A program made the position numbers and the translations under genes. From Benincasa hispida (Eukaryota; Streptophyta; Magnoliopsida; Cucurbitales; Cucurbitaceae): a stretch of DNA of 64,000 nt. The stretch lies in contig NW_024065286.1 of assembly GCF_009727055.1 (NCBI RefSeq), forward strand, positions 142,759 through 206,758, read 5' to 3'. The notes beneath the pieces are model-generated. The model was given only the letters and a program-made list of their open reading frames with translations, ran no database searches and was not told the origin of the DNA. Positions 22,100 to 34,266 of this stretch are shown here, one piece after another (the first letter of the stretch is position 1; every line of letters starts with the position of its first letter).

Positions 22100-23070
22100 A
22101 GGTCACTCCACTAAAGCTTAATAGTTGCACTCCCCTCATTGTAGATATATTTCTGTCCACTCAATATAACCATAATCAATAAGTCAACCCTTCACAGGTT
22201 GTTCGTAATAATGGTTGGGTCAAAAGCTATTTTACCCTCGAGATTACATCTTGTTTCTTAAGTCCCACTGATCCTCTAATGAACAATTGATTTGTGATCC
22301 AATCACTAAACCGAGTTCCTCTCAGGCTAATGAGAGGATGGAACCCCTTGTTCAAGACCCGGAGTCAGCACTTAAGGGAACAACCTCTCTATTATTCCTA
22401 AAAGCGGGTAGGAGCGAATTCCATCTTGCACCTTATGTCCCTAGCTATCTATTCGGTTTTACCCCTGAAATGGGAGGCTTATTGAGTTGGCGCTATTGAG
22501 CCAACCCTCACCCATGCAAATCTAAGGATAATCCTGGATAAACATGAGTTCATAGTTAGCTCAGGATTAAGATTAAGTTACCTAGGTCATCGCTTTGAAA
22601 TAGTCAGTCTTAAATAATAAACAACGTTATAAAGTAAGAGTGACTTATTTCTTGGTCCGGTTTTATACAAACTTTTTGCACATGATGGTTGTACGTGCTA
22701 AAAATCCAGTACATTCTCCCCACTTGCATGTCTCCATATGAACGATTCAAGATGACATCGTTTGTACTAAATACAAAGTGGGCTGCATCCGATAGTGTCC
22801 CAGGATAAGATATCCAACCTTATTCGTATACTATAGACCGTTTAGACTATGTACTTAGACTTGATCTACTTTTATGTCACTACATATAGTCCAAATATTC
22901 ATGTAATAGCCATGAATATTAGTTTATTGGATTTAGATTCTTTCTAAGACGAATGAGCAAGTAATACATTCAATAACAACTTTATTGAATAAGTCTCAAT
23001 AACCTCGTTATTGATAAGAGAATAAGTTTATTGGTTACAAACCACAAGTTTTAAGATATAAAACCCAACA
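22100..23070 (-). mobile_element. Truncated family B LTR
   Basis: The high edge reads TGTTGGGTTTTATATC on the minus strand. It is collinear with 15360-16296 of the other family B copy, including 'tccactaaagc', 'gcactcccctcattgtag' and 'gcatgtctcc'. The left part is missing where it meets the family C LTR. Confidence 0.7.
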
Positions 23071-23821
23071 GAATTGACCCTCCAACGCTCTCTAGTCAAC
23101 TCTGGCACCAAGGACCCTTTGTATTATGCTTAGAACCTTCTCTAGTCCTCAAAACTCCAAAACTCCATATGATAACTGACTGAAAGTCCTAGCTTAAATA
23201 AAAAAAAAAAAATTCCAAAATTGGACTGGCGCCACGACGTTCCTTGATGGCATCGCAGTGCTATAATTCTTTTTTCGTAGCATAGGGTGCTATCACTTGC
23301 ATCACAAGTTGAAGTAGCTTGATGCCCCCTATTTGGGTAGAATTCACCTTCTTTCTTCCCTACTTCGTAAAATTGGCCTCACTTGTCTTGATTATGCAAA
23401 AATATATCATTTTCATTCTCTGAAATACCAAATCTCATTTTTTTGCTCAAATACTGAAAAACACCAGCAAATGACATCAAATCTAACAATATCAAGCATA
23501 AAAAACTCTAAACAAAAGGAAAATTAAAGCATTTTGTAAGTGCTTTTCACAAAGCCTTCGAGATAAATCCACGTTCTAGAACAAGCTGGAAAGCCTTGAA
23601 ATAAATCAACATCGATAACAAGTTGTAAAACCGTTAAGGTAAGTTTACTTTTTGAGAGAAAGCATCAAAGAATCATTTATTAGAGATTTTACTCACAATA
23701 CTGAAATTAATACAAATATAAGTTTATTCAGCAAATTAAATTTCTCCAAAAATCTTGTCGAATAAACGTGATCTAGACCAAAGTAGGTAGGTTAGATAAA
23801 TCTAGAGTAACCGAGCCAAAA

Positions 23822-24115
23822 AATAATAATAATGAGGCAAAAAGATTGTGAGTATACTTTAAATTGAATCATCTTTCTTGCTTGATCTTATTTTATCTAG
23901 ATAGTCTACCTTCATCTCTACAGCTTGTTGTCATATTATATTATTGCACAGTCGTCAATCCAAATAAATAAATAAATAATGAGGCAAATGGGTCGTGAGT
24001 ACACTTTAAATCGAATCATCTTTCTTACTCAATCATATTTTATCTCGACAGCCTACTTTCATCTCTACTATTTGTTGCCATATTATATTATAGCACAATC
24101 GTCAATTGCCAATCC
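23822..24115 (+). repeat. Tandem duplication, 2 units of about 146 bp
   Basis: Unit 1 (about 23822-23961) and unit 2 (about 23962-24115) share 'aatgaggcaaa', 'gaatcatctttctt', 'catctctac' and 'catattatatta' in order, with roughly 15% divergence by eye. Confidence 0.85.
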
Positions 24116-24976
24116 AATGGATGTGCTACGTAAATAACTTAGAAGATCAAAAATTAAATATTAGAGACACACAAGTGCAACATCTTCAAATTGAAACCCA
24201 ATAAACACAATTATCAAGACTTATGGATGCTAAAGTTTTGTTTTGTTTTGTTTTTTTTTTTTAAAGAACTATTTTATTGGGAAATTTTTAAGAACTAATT
24301 GCAAATATGGAATCGTGTTAGAAATATATTAACCATTTATTGATTTGATGACCATAATCGAGTTTATCATTTATGATTTTTTTTTTTGAGTATTTGTTGA
24401 TTTTTGTTTTTTGTTATACTGACGTGGATGGCGATTGAAATATTGCATAATAGTAATCGAGATGTTGGGTATATATATATATATATATTATTTTTATAAT
24501 ATTAGACTTGTACTATTTTGCCCTTTTAAAAAAGCCTAATAAATTGAAAGAAAATGTCTCTTAATCTTTTTATTTTGTTTATTTTGACTTTTCTGTGATT
24601 GGTCAGTCAGTGACATGGACAAGAGAATCCAACCACACACATTCTTTATAGAATTGTCAAAGGAGTTGACTTATATCATATTTGTGAACCTCAAGCTTCC
24701 CAAAATTGTGGTTGAAAAGTCAATGAAAATATGGGTAGGAAATGGACTTAATAATTAATGAAAAAAATTCTAAAACATTTAATTAAAGTCACATTGGGAA
24801 ACATTTTGTGTTATTTTGCAAAAAAATAAAAAAATAAAAAAATAATAAATAATAAAGAAAATGAAGAGATTATAGAACAAAATATGGGTAGGAAATGGAC
24901 TTAATTAAAAACAATTTATTCTAATATTTAAAAATAATATTGTGTAGATTTATTGTTTCAATTGAAGAAAGAAACA

Positions 24977-25066
24977 CATACAAGTTAGAAAGTTTTGATA
25001 ATTTTCATAGTCAATATCAATCATACAAGTTAGAAAGTCTCGATAATTTTCATAGCAAATATCAAT
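24977..25066 (+). repeat. Tandem duplication, 2 units of 45 bp
   Basis: 'catacaagttagaaagt' followed by 'gataattttcatag' occurs at 24977 and again at 25022 with only a few differences. Confidence 0.9.
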
Positions 25067-25662
25067 CCAATTTTTTTCTATTAATTTAAGATAAGGGTCG
25101 ATTGCTTGTTGAATCTGTGAATTGTGTGATAATAGGATACTCCAAACTTGAAAGTCTATATGTCCAAAGTAGTCTATAACTCTAAGAGAACGTAAAAGAT
25201 GGAGAAGTAAAAGATTCTAACTCCCGAATGAATTTTGTCAATTATTTTTGAACAATTGTAGGACCCATGTAATGAAAAAACCAACCTAAATATTAATGAA
25301 ACAAGTAGGTAATGATAGTAGTATAAGAATTATTTTCATTCTGCTCACTCCTACTCTACTTTGAGATTCACTACTCTTAGAATTTGAACTAACTCTAACC
25401 TCCAGAAAAGTAATACATGTCATTACCATTAAACCATGTTCACTTTGGCTAATTAAACGTATAAATAATATTACATTCATAATCATTTCATAAGCAATTT
25501 TTAGATTTAATTAGTGAGAAGATAAAAAAAAAATTTACAAAAAAAAAGAGCAAAAGAAACTAGATATAACACATTAAAATTTTGATAGCTGAAAATTCAT
25601 ATAGATTGCTAAATAAATCTTTCTTTTCCACATAGAAATGTTAAAAATAAAATAAAATAAAA

Positions 25663-26196
25663 TTAAAATGTGTTTGTTTCAACCAAACCTCTAAGAACAT
25701 TCACTTGCAACTCAAGACATTTTACATAACTTTCAGTTTGTTTCAACAAATCATCATCTTCAATATTAAAATCAGCACCACCTGGTATAATTTTCCTCAG
25801 CTTCATCAACCCATGTTCCATTTTCTTCTCTTCTTCTGCTTCCTCCTCCTCCTCCTTTCCTAAATTTTCTTGAGAAAATTTGACAGTTTGGAGAGAAAAA
25901 TCAAAATCATTTTCATTGCCAACTTGATCTCTTTGAAGAAGCTTCTTTTTTAGAGCAATTCCCCATGCAAATTGATCACTTGCTGATTGAGCCATTGCCA
26001 TGTCAACTTCAAACTTCACAAATTTCTGAAAATTTTGTTCTTGTTGTTGATGATGTTGATGATGATGATGAGAAATTTTGACTAAAGATGTCATCAAATG
26101 TTTGACATAGTTTCTTGCAAACATGGTGTATGCAACTTTGTTTGGTTCTAGAGAAAATACCCTTCTTGATCCTTTTCTCACAATTTGCCTTCCCAT
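25663..26196 (-). CDS. Atypical HLH transcriptional regulator, IBH1-like
   Basis: A single-exon protein of 177 residues. The N-terminus (residues 10-40) reads 'RRVFSLEPNKVAYTMFARNY' and continues into a hydrophobic helix, as in the IBH1/IBH1-like group. A His/Gln-rich run follows (43-53) and a Glu-rich run (115-123). Residues 128-173 form a helix-loop-helix: 'HGLMKLRKIIPGG', a short acidic loop, then 'LLKQTESYVKCLELQVNVLR'. Where a DNA-binding bHLH has its basic region this protein is acidic, so it should not bind DNA. Known IBH1-like proteins act in the nucleus by pairing with growth-promoting (b)HLH partners and restrain cell elongation downstream of brassinosteroid and gibberellin. That role is inferred from family. 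The reading frame is intact, and it is the only convincing host gene in the window. The start Met fits family length; the stop is TAA at 25663-25665. Confidence 0.88.
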   Translation of the reverse strand: MGRQIVRKGSRRVFSLEPNKVAYTMFARNYVKHLMTSLVKISHHHHQHHQQQEQNFQKFVKFEVDMAMAQSASDQFAWGIALKKKLLQRDQVGNENDFDFSLQTVKFSQENLGKEEEEEAEEEKKMEHGLMKLRKIIPGGADFNIEDDDLLKQTESYVKCLELQVNVLRGLVETNTF

Positions 26197-26408
26197 TCAC
26201 TAAAGATTTAAAATAACAATAATAATAATAATAATGTAGGGTTAGAAAAAAGCTTAGGACTTGAACAAGAAAAACTGAACTTTGGGAAAAGAAAAATTGA
26301 TGGGATTTGGAGAAGGAGAAAGGAAGAGTCTCTTTTTATGTAGCAAAGAAATGAAGCATAGTGGAGACTTGGAGAGAGAATTTCAAACAAAGGAAAAGAG
26401 TGGTGGTT

Positions 26409-26415
26409 GATATAG
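26409..26415 (-). promoter_or_regulatory. Candidate TATA box of the HLH gene
   Basis: The minus strand reads CTATATC about 215 bases before the start codon, followed by a CT-rich stretch. A weaker alternative is the 'ACATAAAAAG' around 26332-26341. No transcript data support either. Confidence 0.3.
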
Positions 26416-26441
26416 TTGGAAAAAGTGAAAAATCTTATCCC

Positions 26442-26468
26442 AAAAAAAAAAAAAAAAAAAAAAAAAAA
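26442..26468. repeat. A27 homopolymer upstream of the HLH gene
   Basis: 27 consecutive A residues (poly-T on the coding strand) immediately upstream of the candidate TATA box. It may be length-variable. A (AAT)n run lies at 26214-26235 in the leader. Confidence 0.95.
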
Positions 26469-27505
26469 TTCAATTTGGAATAGTATAACCAAAGTTTGGA
26501 TATTATTATTACAACTCATCAAAGTTTTTTTTGGTTAAATTACATTTGTTGTCTCGAAGTTTTTGATGTGTATAATTTAAGTTCACATATTTCAAAAAGT
26601 TTTGAGTAGATATATAGTCTCTATATTTTAAAAAAGCGTATTTAAGTGACATTAAATTTAATTTAATGTTTACATATGATTATATCCTAATTGTAGGATT
26701 TCATAACTCCCATATTTCTTTATTTTCTCACCAACAAATTATTAAACTACAATGAAGAACCGTTATTATTAAACATTATATTTATATAAGTAGTACTAGA
26801 TAAGTACTAAAATAACCTACTATAAAATTTTTTAAACTAAGGAAACTAAACATAAAAATAAATTCAAGTTTTATTTTTTTATTTTTTGTTTAATTAATAA
26901 TTCAGACAGAAAATGTTGTCAAAACAAACACATGTTACATTTTTGAAGAGGAGAGTTTTTTTTTTCTTTTATTTTTTTCCATTTTATTTGGAAAAGAGTT
27001 CACATGGCTTCACATGCATGGCTTTCCTTAGGGTTTTTAAACCTACCTGAAGAGGGACCCTTTGGCCATGTGCATAAGCAAACAAAAACACCAAAACCCC
27101 ACTTTAAATGCCATCACATGATTCTCTCTATATCATCAATNGTGTTTTTCTTTTTCCTTTCTACTGTATATCTTTTTGTTTACTCTTTCCACAAAAATGT
27201 TCTATCTCTTTCTATTTCTTTTCTCATTTCAAATTAAAACAGCTCATTTATGCTATTTCCCAGCTCCTTTTTTTGACCACAAATATGTATATCTCTCTCT
27301 CTTTCAAAGATTTTCACACTTCAAAAACTTGGTTTTGGTTTTGGTTGTGGACTTATTTGTTTGTCCTCAATCATTCTTTTGCAAAAAGGGTTTGGTCCCG
27401 ATCTGTGGTTGTTTGATTATGGTTTTCGTTTCTATGATTTTGATTTTTGTGGATCGTTTTCGTTGTAATGATTTTGTTTTTAGTTTTTTCTTACTTTTGT
27501 CGAGG
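26469..27505. other. Intergenic DNA upstream of the HLH gene
   Basis: AT-rich with no clear gene. Open frames at 27004-27562 cross a single undetermined base (n at 27141) and look like low-complexity translations. This interval probably contains the distal promoter of the HLH gene. Confidence 0.5.
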
Positions 27506-27834
27506 ATATCCCACAATAAAAAAAGTAAGGGCGATTTCATACGTTTTATAAGATATAGATGAGTTGTTCTTCTCATTGTCAATTGGTGATTTTAAGATGG
27601 AACCTCATGCTATCTAATATGGTATCAAAGTTTATAAAGTCCAAACGGATATTTTGTTCAATAAAAAAAGTTCCGATTTAAGAATGGTAAATACTAAAGA
27701 GGCATCATCTAGAGGGACATATTGAGAATCTTTCATTAAAAAAAAAATTAAGGAAACTCACTTTTTATAAGATAGATATAAGCTACTTCTCTTATTGCTA
27801 ATTAATTTTGAGATGAAATCTCATATTATCTAAT
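27506..27834 (+). mobile_element. Probable TRIM (miniature LTR retrotransposon)
   Basis: Two diverged direct repeats of about 110 bases (about 27506-27619 and 27728-27834) share 'tttataagat', 'agatgRaaYctcat' and 'ttatctaat' type blocks. A primer-site sequence TGGTATCAAAG (27620-27630) follows the first directly, matching the Met-tRNA signature. There is no coding capacity in the ~100-bp interior. This is the layout of a TRIM. Ends are approximate and I did not find a clear target duplication. Confidence 0.62.
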
Positions 27835-28476
27835 TTCAATTAATAATGTTACGTAACATGACTGAGTTTGAAGAAACTAAAGTTAGGAACAAAGAATATT
27901 TGTTTTTTTTTTTTTTTTTGAAAAAAAATATTCTTTTAATAAAAAATTGACTATAGTGATAGAAGTAAAATTGTTATCGAGCTAGGCAAAAACACTAGCA
28001 GTACAGAGAAAAAATGAAACACATATCTTGTTAGTACTTTTTTTGGAAATAGATTTTTTTTTGTTAAAAAATATATATTTTTGTAATATGTGAAGTAGAA
28101 GATCGAATCTCAAATTTAAGTACAAATTTATGTTACTTGAGTTATACTCATGTTAATAGAATTTATATTACAATAAAATAGGTCATAAGTTTAAATTCTT
28201 ACACATATAACATGTGGCCCAAAAAATAGGCCAAACACTATAAGTAATTCTATTTTTTTTTATGAGAGTGATACTCCATTCTTCTTTACTCTTCTTCTTT
28301 ATTTATTATTTTTAATTTAAAAATATCATGTCAATATTTAAAATTAGAAAAAATTATTACTTAAAGACATTTTAAATCTATTCTTAAAAATTTAAAAACT
28401 AAAATGTTATATTTTAAAATCTTAAGGTCAAAACAAATTTGTTCCTGAAAACTTAGTGAATAAAAGAGTCCTCTTC
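27835..28476. other. AT-rich intergenic DNA
   Basis: Contains homopolymers such as poly-T near 27902-27919. No gene or element end recognised. Confidence 0.5.
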
Positions 28477-28509
28477 CCATCCATCCATCCATCCACCCAT
28501 CCACCCATC
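28477..28509 (+). repeat. (CCAT)n microsatellite
   Basis: About eight units of ccat/ccac, with CCAC interruptions in the second half. Confidence 0.9.
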
Positions 28510-28789
28510 GTACACAAATATATATCTATATCTACTCTTAAAAATTTGTCGGAGGGGATGTTTGGCTCACCAATGTAATTTGAGTTGGGTTGACTAATTG
28601 AGTTGGTAATAATTACCAATTTAGGGGAGTATTCGAGACTCCAACTTGAAGTGAGTTGAGCGGGCTGAGGGTATAATAGACCAGTCAGCGTTTGAGGCAT
28701 GTGTTAATGGAGTGTAAGGATTATTTTAACCCCTGTGTCTTGCTATATATAGTAAAACTATTTACAACCCAATAGTTATAATAACCAAC

Positions 28790-29345
28790 TCTCTCTTTTC
28801 TCCATCCATCGAGGACCAACTTCGATGTTACAACCAATTCCGATAATCATCTCCAATGACCAAATTCGATGAGCACCTCTGGTGACCAACTCTAGTGATC
28901 AATTCAATGCCCAAATCGATCTAAGACCACGTTGGATCTCCAATTTTAGCGACTACTACCTTCGACAACTAGCTCTGACAACTACCTCCACGCCCAACTC
29001 CAATGATCACCTCCAACGGCCACCTACGTGACAAACTTCGACCATTACTCCGGCGGCAAACTCCGACGAGACTACCTCCAACCATCACTTTGACAACCCA
29101 ACTCCAGTGAATATTACCTCTGAGGTGGCTAATTTTAGCAACAACCACCTCTGACGAATGGCTTCCAGGACTACCTCTAGTGGCCAACTCTGACGATCAC
29201 TTCCAGTGACCACTTATGAGATCAACTACGATGGCCAACTCTAGTAAAGACTACCTCCGATCCCAAATTTCAACGTCGACCACCTTCGCCAACTAGCTCC
29301 AACGACTCCCTTCGATAGTCAAGTCTGACGCTCACCTTTGAGGAT
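28790..29345. repeat. Degenerate short-period array (CCAACTCCGATGA-like)
   Basis: About 550 bases made of loose copies of 'gaccaactccgatga' and 'ccacctccgacga', period roughly 12-25 bases, giving stop-poor frames on the minus strand (for example 28969-29187). A second short tract is at 30285-30415. The pair is bracketed by sequences like 'atgtttggctcacc' (28559) and 'ctcaaacgacctc' (30099), which may be the ends of an old DNA transposon. No TSD could be fixed. Confidence 0.5.
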
Positions 29346-30577
29346 CGGTTCATAGTGTTTAATAGTACTCTTTTATAGTAATTTGACATTAATAGAAAAA
29401 CTTTGATTATATTAATTCAAACAAACTCTTGTGTATACAAACACTTTTGAGACCAACTCGTGTAATATTTTGAAATATAAAGACCAAATGGAAACTAGAC
29501 TAGAAATCTATGAACCAAAAATGATTTTTTTTCTCTTTCTTTGTCATGCTTTTTTTTAAGTTTAGTTTTCTTAAAAAAATGAAATTAATAAAATTAAATA
29601 AATTCTCAAATTTATAGACTGCAATTGTTAAAATCAGGCCTCAAAACTGATGTATGACGGTAGGAAATCATGAAAATAAAAATGTAGGGAAATGATTATT
29701 TTTTATATTTTTATCTAATTTTATGGAAAAGGAAAATAATACCCAAATGCAAACAAAAATTTTAATTAAAAAAACTCATTTTAACAATTATGCAATTAAT
29801 TAAAAGTTTAAGGCCAAAATACTATAAATTTGCAAGCTTTTGGAGCCCAATTTTGATAATGGTATAAATTTGAGTGCCATGAAAAATTTTGAACTATGCA
29901 CAAATTAAAAAATAAGTTTTGTTAATTTATATAGTTGACAAAATATGATATTTAAACTAATGTTACTTGTATAATAAAAAATAGTAGAAAAAATCCAAAC
30001 CTTGATTAAAATGACTTCTACGTTTCAAACACTGTATAGACCCAACTACACTTTTAGTAAGCAACCAAAACACATACTACAATAACCAACTCAGTGTCTC
30101 AAACGACCTCTTAATATTTGACCTACCAACTCCAAATGTTGATGAAGTTTAGTTGATAAAAATAACCAACTAACCTCAACTCACTCTAACCCACCCTAAC
30201 TCACCCCAACGACTCATTTTCTAACTCTCTTTCCCTCCAATGTTAATTACTAATGACTTTACCCACTAGTCACTGTTGATGACTACCGCTGCATTAGCTT
30301 GGCAACATACTCTAGAAACTCCGACAACTACCTCCGATGACAACTTTGAAAAAGACCACCTCTGATAATCAACTTTGACAACAACAGACCTTTGACGGTT
30401 GACTACAACCACTCATTCAATTTCGTCATTCTATTTAACTTGTTGCTATACAAAATTGCAATTGGGTTGTAAAATATATGTCATATAATCATACAATTCC
30501 CTCCCTCAATTCAACTGATATAAATATTGAACTATAATCTCGAGGCGAAATATTTAATTCCCTCCCTCATATTGTAA
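29346..30577. other. AT-rich DNA between degenerate arrays
   Basis: Mostly AT-rich sequence with no gene. The small array at 30285-30415 repeats the motif of 28790-29345, and 30170-30215 is rich in 'caactcac(t/c)c' near-repeats. Confidence 0.45.
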
Positions 30578-30850
30578 AAAAAAAAAAAAGAAAAGGAAAA
30601 AGAAAACTACTGTAAGCCTATCATCACAAATAACACTAAAACTTAATAGTTGTAACACACTCTTTTGTACCCTTAACAAAGATATTACAAATTTATCGCT
30701 AAACAATAGACATATTTTCAACCATTTATAAATATTTTGCAAACAAAAAAAAATCACTGCAATACATACATTTGCAGTGGTTTGTAAATTATTATACATT
30801 ACTAGACACCATTGCAATTTTTAAAATTTTGCCCTACCTTTAAACCACTA

Positions 30851-30851
<1 letters not shown>

Positions 30852-30887
<36 letters not shown>
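30852..30887 (+). repeat. A36 homopolymer
   Basis: 36 consecutive A residues following 'ccactac'. The second copy of the locus has A41 at 36840-36880. Confidence 0.95.
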
Positions 30888-30889
<2 letters not shown>

Positions 30890-30934
30890 ACTGCAATAGA
30901 CATGCTTCTCTTTCTTTATATATAATACATTTTT

Positions 30935-31510
30935 GGTACTTAGATTTGAATTAATTTCTATTTGATCCTTAAATTTTAAAATGTTACACATTTGGTCCTT
31001 GAGTTTTTAATTTTTTTTTCCAATTTAGTCACTACTGGATTTTAAAATGTTGCAATTTTACTCTCGACATTTGAGTTTTGTTTGATTTTAGTTTCTAGAT
31101 TTCAAGATTTACATTTCTAACCTAAGTTTTTTACTAAATACTCATTTTCAATCTTCAATGTTAACATATGTTAATAAATTTAAAATAACTAAATTAATTA
31201 TAATTAATTAAGTTTCACTATTTTTCATCATTTTTAAAATTAAATTTAAAATTCTATTTCACAATAATTTTAAATTATTCAATAGACATTAACGCCAATA
31301 TTTGAAAGTAAATATTTAATGAAAAATTAAGATTAAAAATGTAAAATCTTAAAATTTAAGGATCAAATTCAAACAAAACACAAATGTCAAAGATAAAATT
31401 GCAACATTTAGAAATCTATGAACTAAATTGAAACAACATTCAAAATTTAAGGATTAAATGTATAACATTTTAAAAACTGAAGAACCAAATAGAAATTAGA
31501 TCGAATTTAG
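30935..31510. repeat. Foldback element with ~200-bp inverted arms
   Basis: The left arm (about 30940-31150, 'tttctatttgatccttaaat', 'ttgcaattttactct') is repeated inverted at about 31300-31505 ('aaattgcaac', 'aaccaaatagaaatta'), separated by an AT-rich loop of about 150 bases. This long-TIR layout suits a foldback MITE. A noisy copy lies at about 36920-37485. Confidence 0.7.
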
Positions 31511-33269
31511 GGAAAAAAAAATTCTTTTCCCAACAAGAAGAGGTAGGGCCATGAATGGCATATCAAAGTGTGGTTTATAAACATTTGAGAATTAAAATGG
31601 AAGTTTCAATAAAATATCCCAATGTCTCTTCACATGGGACCTCTAAGGGAAGAGCCAAGAGAGGAAACAAAATCTTTGAATGATTTAAGGGTTAAACAGA
31701 GAAATGCATGTGGGTAGTGGTGGCCAGTCTTTAGTGTGAAAATAAAACTAGTACATACACATACACACATATACACCCACAAATTCATTGCTATAATGTT
31801 ACATCCCACCAGCTGCATTCAACTTTTAAGCCTATTTTAGATATGGTATGATTTGGCCCATCTATATATATTTCAATATGAGGGATTTGTCACTTTCCAA
31901 CCATTATTTCGTGAATTTATTGCATTGTTTTGTTTTGACGCGGTTTTGTTTATGCATGGATAAGGTCGTGTCAAAAATATTATAGATGTATCTAAGATTC
32001 TCGATTGATGACTAGGCATTCGTATGCGTGGATTTTTATTTTATATGAAAAACTTTGTGAGGATGGTCCGTGACCGTGAAATTAGGGTACGTTTTTCAAA
32101 TGCATTTTCTCTGTCGATGGAAATGATCGTTTAACGTTAAAAATTAACTCGGTAAAGTAAATTTATTAAGGTACGATATGATTTTCTTTTCTTATGAATT
32201 GGTTGGCATATGTGTTCCTACATCTAAGACCTTCTTTAGGATAAGACATGTTTGATTTACTTGTAAAATTTTAAGGGGCAAATATGTCAAAAGGATATTT
32301 TCCATTGGATGAATGACCTCAAACGTACCATGCTTCATGAGAATTTTGACCTTCGAGGAGACATTCAAGGACATTTGAAGTCTTTTGACATCTTTTGATA
32401 TCAAAACAATATCATTAAAAAGTCAAGAAATATGAATTATTCATATTTATTTTAAAATTTCAAGTTATTATAAAATTACTAATCAAACTCAAAAACTGAA
32501 TAAGGTAAACATTTTATTTTGTAACACCATTCTCTTTCAATTGTGAGGGTTGAAAGTTATTGTAGAACCAAAAGTAGATCATAGTTGTGCGGCGGAAAAA
32601 CCACTGCATTGAAAGTAAAATTCAATGCGGCCTCAATGCTAAATCACTATTTTCTGGTTGTTCTTGCAGGTTAACACAATACCATTTTTCAAATATACAC
32701 TCGTTGAAAAGGATGGGAATTGAAGAAAAAGTTTGTTCAGAAATAGTATCACAAAGAACATAAAACAGAAGGAGAAGAAGATGATTCGTTTATACAATGG
32801 TAACATTTTTTGTTCAACAAATGAAAGGAAAAATAGTAAAAAGTTATTTTTTTAATACAAAAGTGTAATTACCCAAACTTGTTCACTTAAACAACAACAA
32901 TGACAACACACGTGTGGAAAAAGATTTTACTAATCTTTTAATGTGAGACAAAGCATTTAAAACAAAAAACATTTTTCTAATGGGCCAAAGCCCAAGTCAT
33001 TCTCTAGCATATTGAGAATTTAACAAGTGAATCACTCTCAATATTAATCGGATGCTTTCATATCGTGTTAATTATTAAATATATAAATATATAAACCAAA
33101 TAGTTTCGTTTTAAAATTCAAATCAAAATTTGAAAACTAAAATAAAATAATTTTTAAGAGTTTGTTTTTGAAACCTAAAAATTGGCTAAAATTAAAATGT
33201 TTCGAAAGATAAAAACTATTGATCGAGAAAATATGAGATTGCAAACCTATTTCTCTCTTTTTCTATTTG
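31511..33269. other. AT-rich intergenic DNA
   Basis: No gene or element recognised. It includes an ACACAT-type simple repeat near 31755-31778 and low-value open frames (31630-31818, 32192-32404). Confidence 0.45.
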
Positions 33270-33665
33270 AAAATTTTCAATTTATACCCATAAATTTTAG
33301 AAATTGTATCAATTTAAACCCCAAACTAATAATTGTATCGAAACAAATGCCCTGAACTTTTTATAGGTGTATTAATTTAAGTCCCAAACTAATATTTGTA
33401 CCAATTCAAACCCTAAACTTTTGTAAACATATCAATTTAAACCCTAAACTTTCATAAGTATAGTTAAATAAAACATAATGAAAGGCTTAAATTGATACAT
33501 TTATGAAAGTTCATGATTTACATTGATACACTAATGAATGTTCAATGTTTAAATTGTTATACTTATAAAAAATTTAGAATTCAAATTAATATAATTAATA
33601 ATTTAGGGCTTAAATTGATACAATGCCCAAAATTTAACGGTATTAATTGATATTTGTCCAAAATT
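33270..33665. repeat. Foldback repeat, second member of the 661-1185 family
   Basis: Direct units 'atcaatttaaaccctaaact' up to about 33460, a centre 'aaataaaacataatgaaagg', then inverted units 'ttaaattgatac'. The centre is nearly identical to that at 985-1010. A third, noisy copy lies at 39180-39560 in the duplicated block. Confidence 0.65.
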
Positions 33666-34266
33666 AAAACCATTCTCAATTTTATCATATTAGAAAAGTA
33701 CTCCACAACCTACATCATATCAAGATTGCAGGCTTTTATAGTATAATAATTTAGGCTTCGGGAGGAGAATTCAAACCTTTAATACCATGGTGAAAATGAT
33801 ATGTCTTATGTAGTTCAACTATATACTCATGTTAACTTATAGGGTTAAAACTATAGTTGTTTAGTGATGTGACCTATTTTGAGAGCTTAGAAATAATGGA
33901 AATTGTAAATATCTTCATTTCCTAAAATATTTAAAAGATAATAATAAATGTATAGAACATTAAAAATCATTAATAATTGATCGAGATAGATTATAAATAT
34001 AGCAATCATTTATGGTCATTAGTTTAAATTGTTTGTTATCAAAACAAATTAAATTAAAAATAACAAAAAAAAAAAAAAATCTTAGACACTAATTGGTAGT
34101 CATTTTTTTTATTTTCAAAAATTAAATATTTAAATTGTTTTGATGAAATTTTAGAATAGTTAAAATTATTTGTCATTTTCGAAATCATTCCCGAACATAG
34201 TTTTAATAATTTGAAAATTACATTCAATAAGGTAAAATCAAACATCAATCGATTTTAAATAACTAA

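Larger units (their letters stand above)
23071..25662. other. Intergenic DNA 3' of the HLH gene
   Basis: No gene seen. It contains a local 146-bp tandem duplication, a 45-bp duplication and an (AT)n run at 24470-24489. 23080-23330 is less AT-rich and may be an old repeat fragment. The short open frames here have no recognisable domain. Confidence 0.5.

Noticed and set aside
26208..26522. 104-codon frame upstream of the HLH gene
   Set aside because: It is a Phe/Leu-rich translation of the poly-T tract and leader of the HLH gene.
27004..27562. Overlapping open frames in three plus-strand frames
   Set aside because: Phe/Leu-rich translations of T-rich DNA crossing an undetermined base. No domain and no coding signature.
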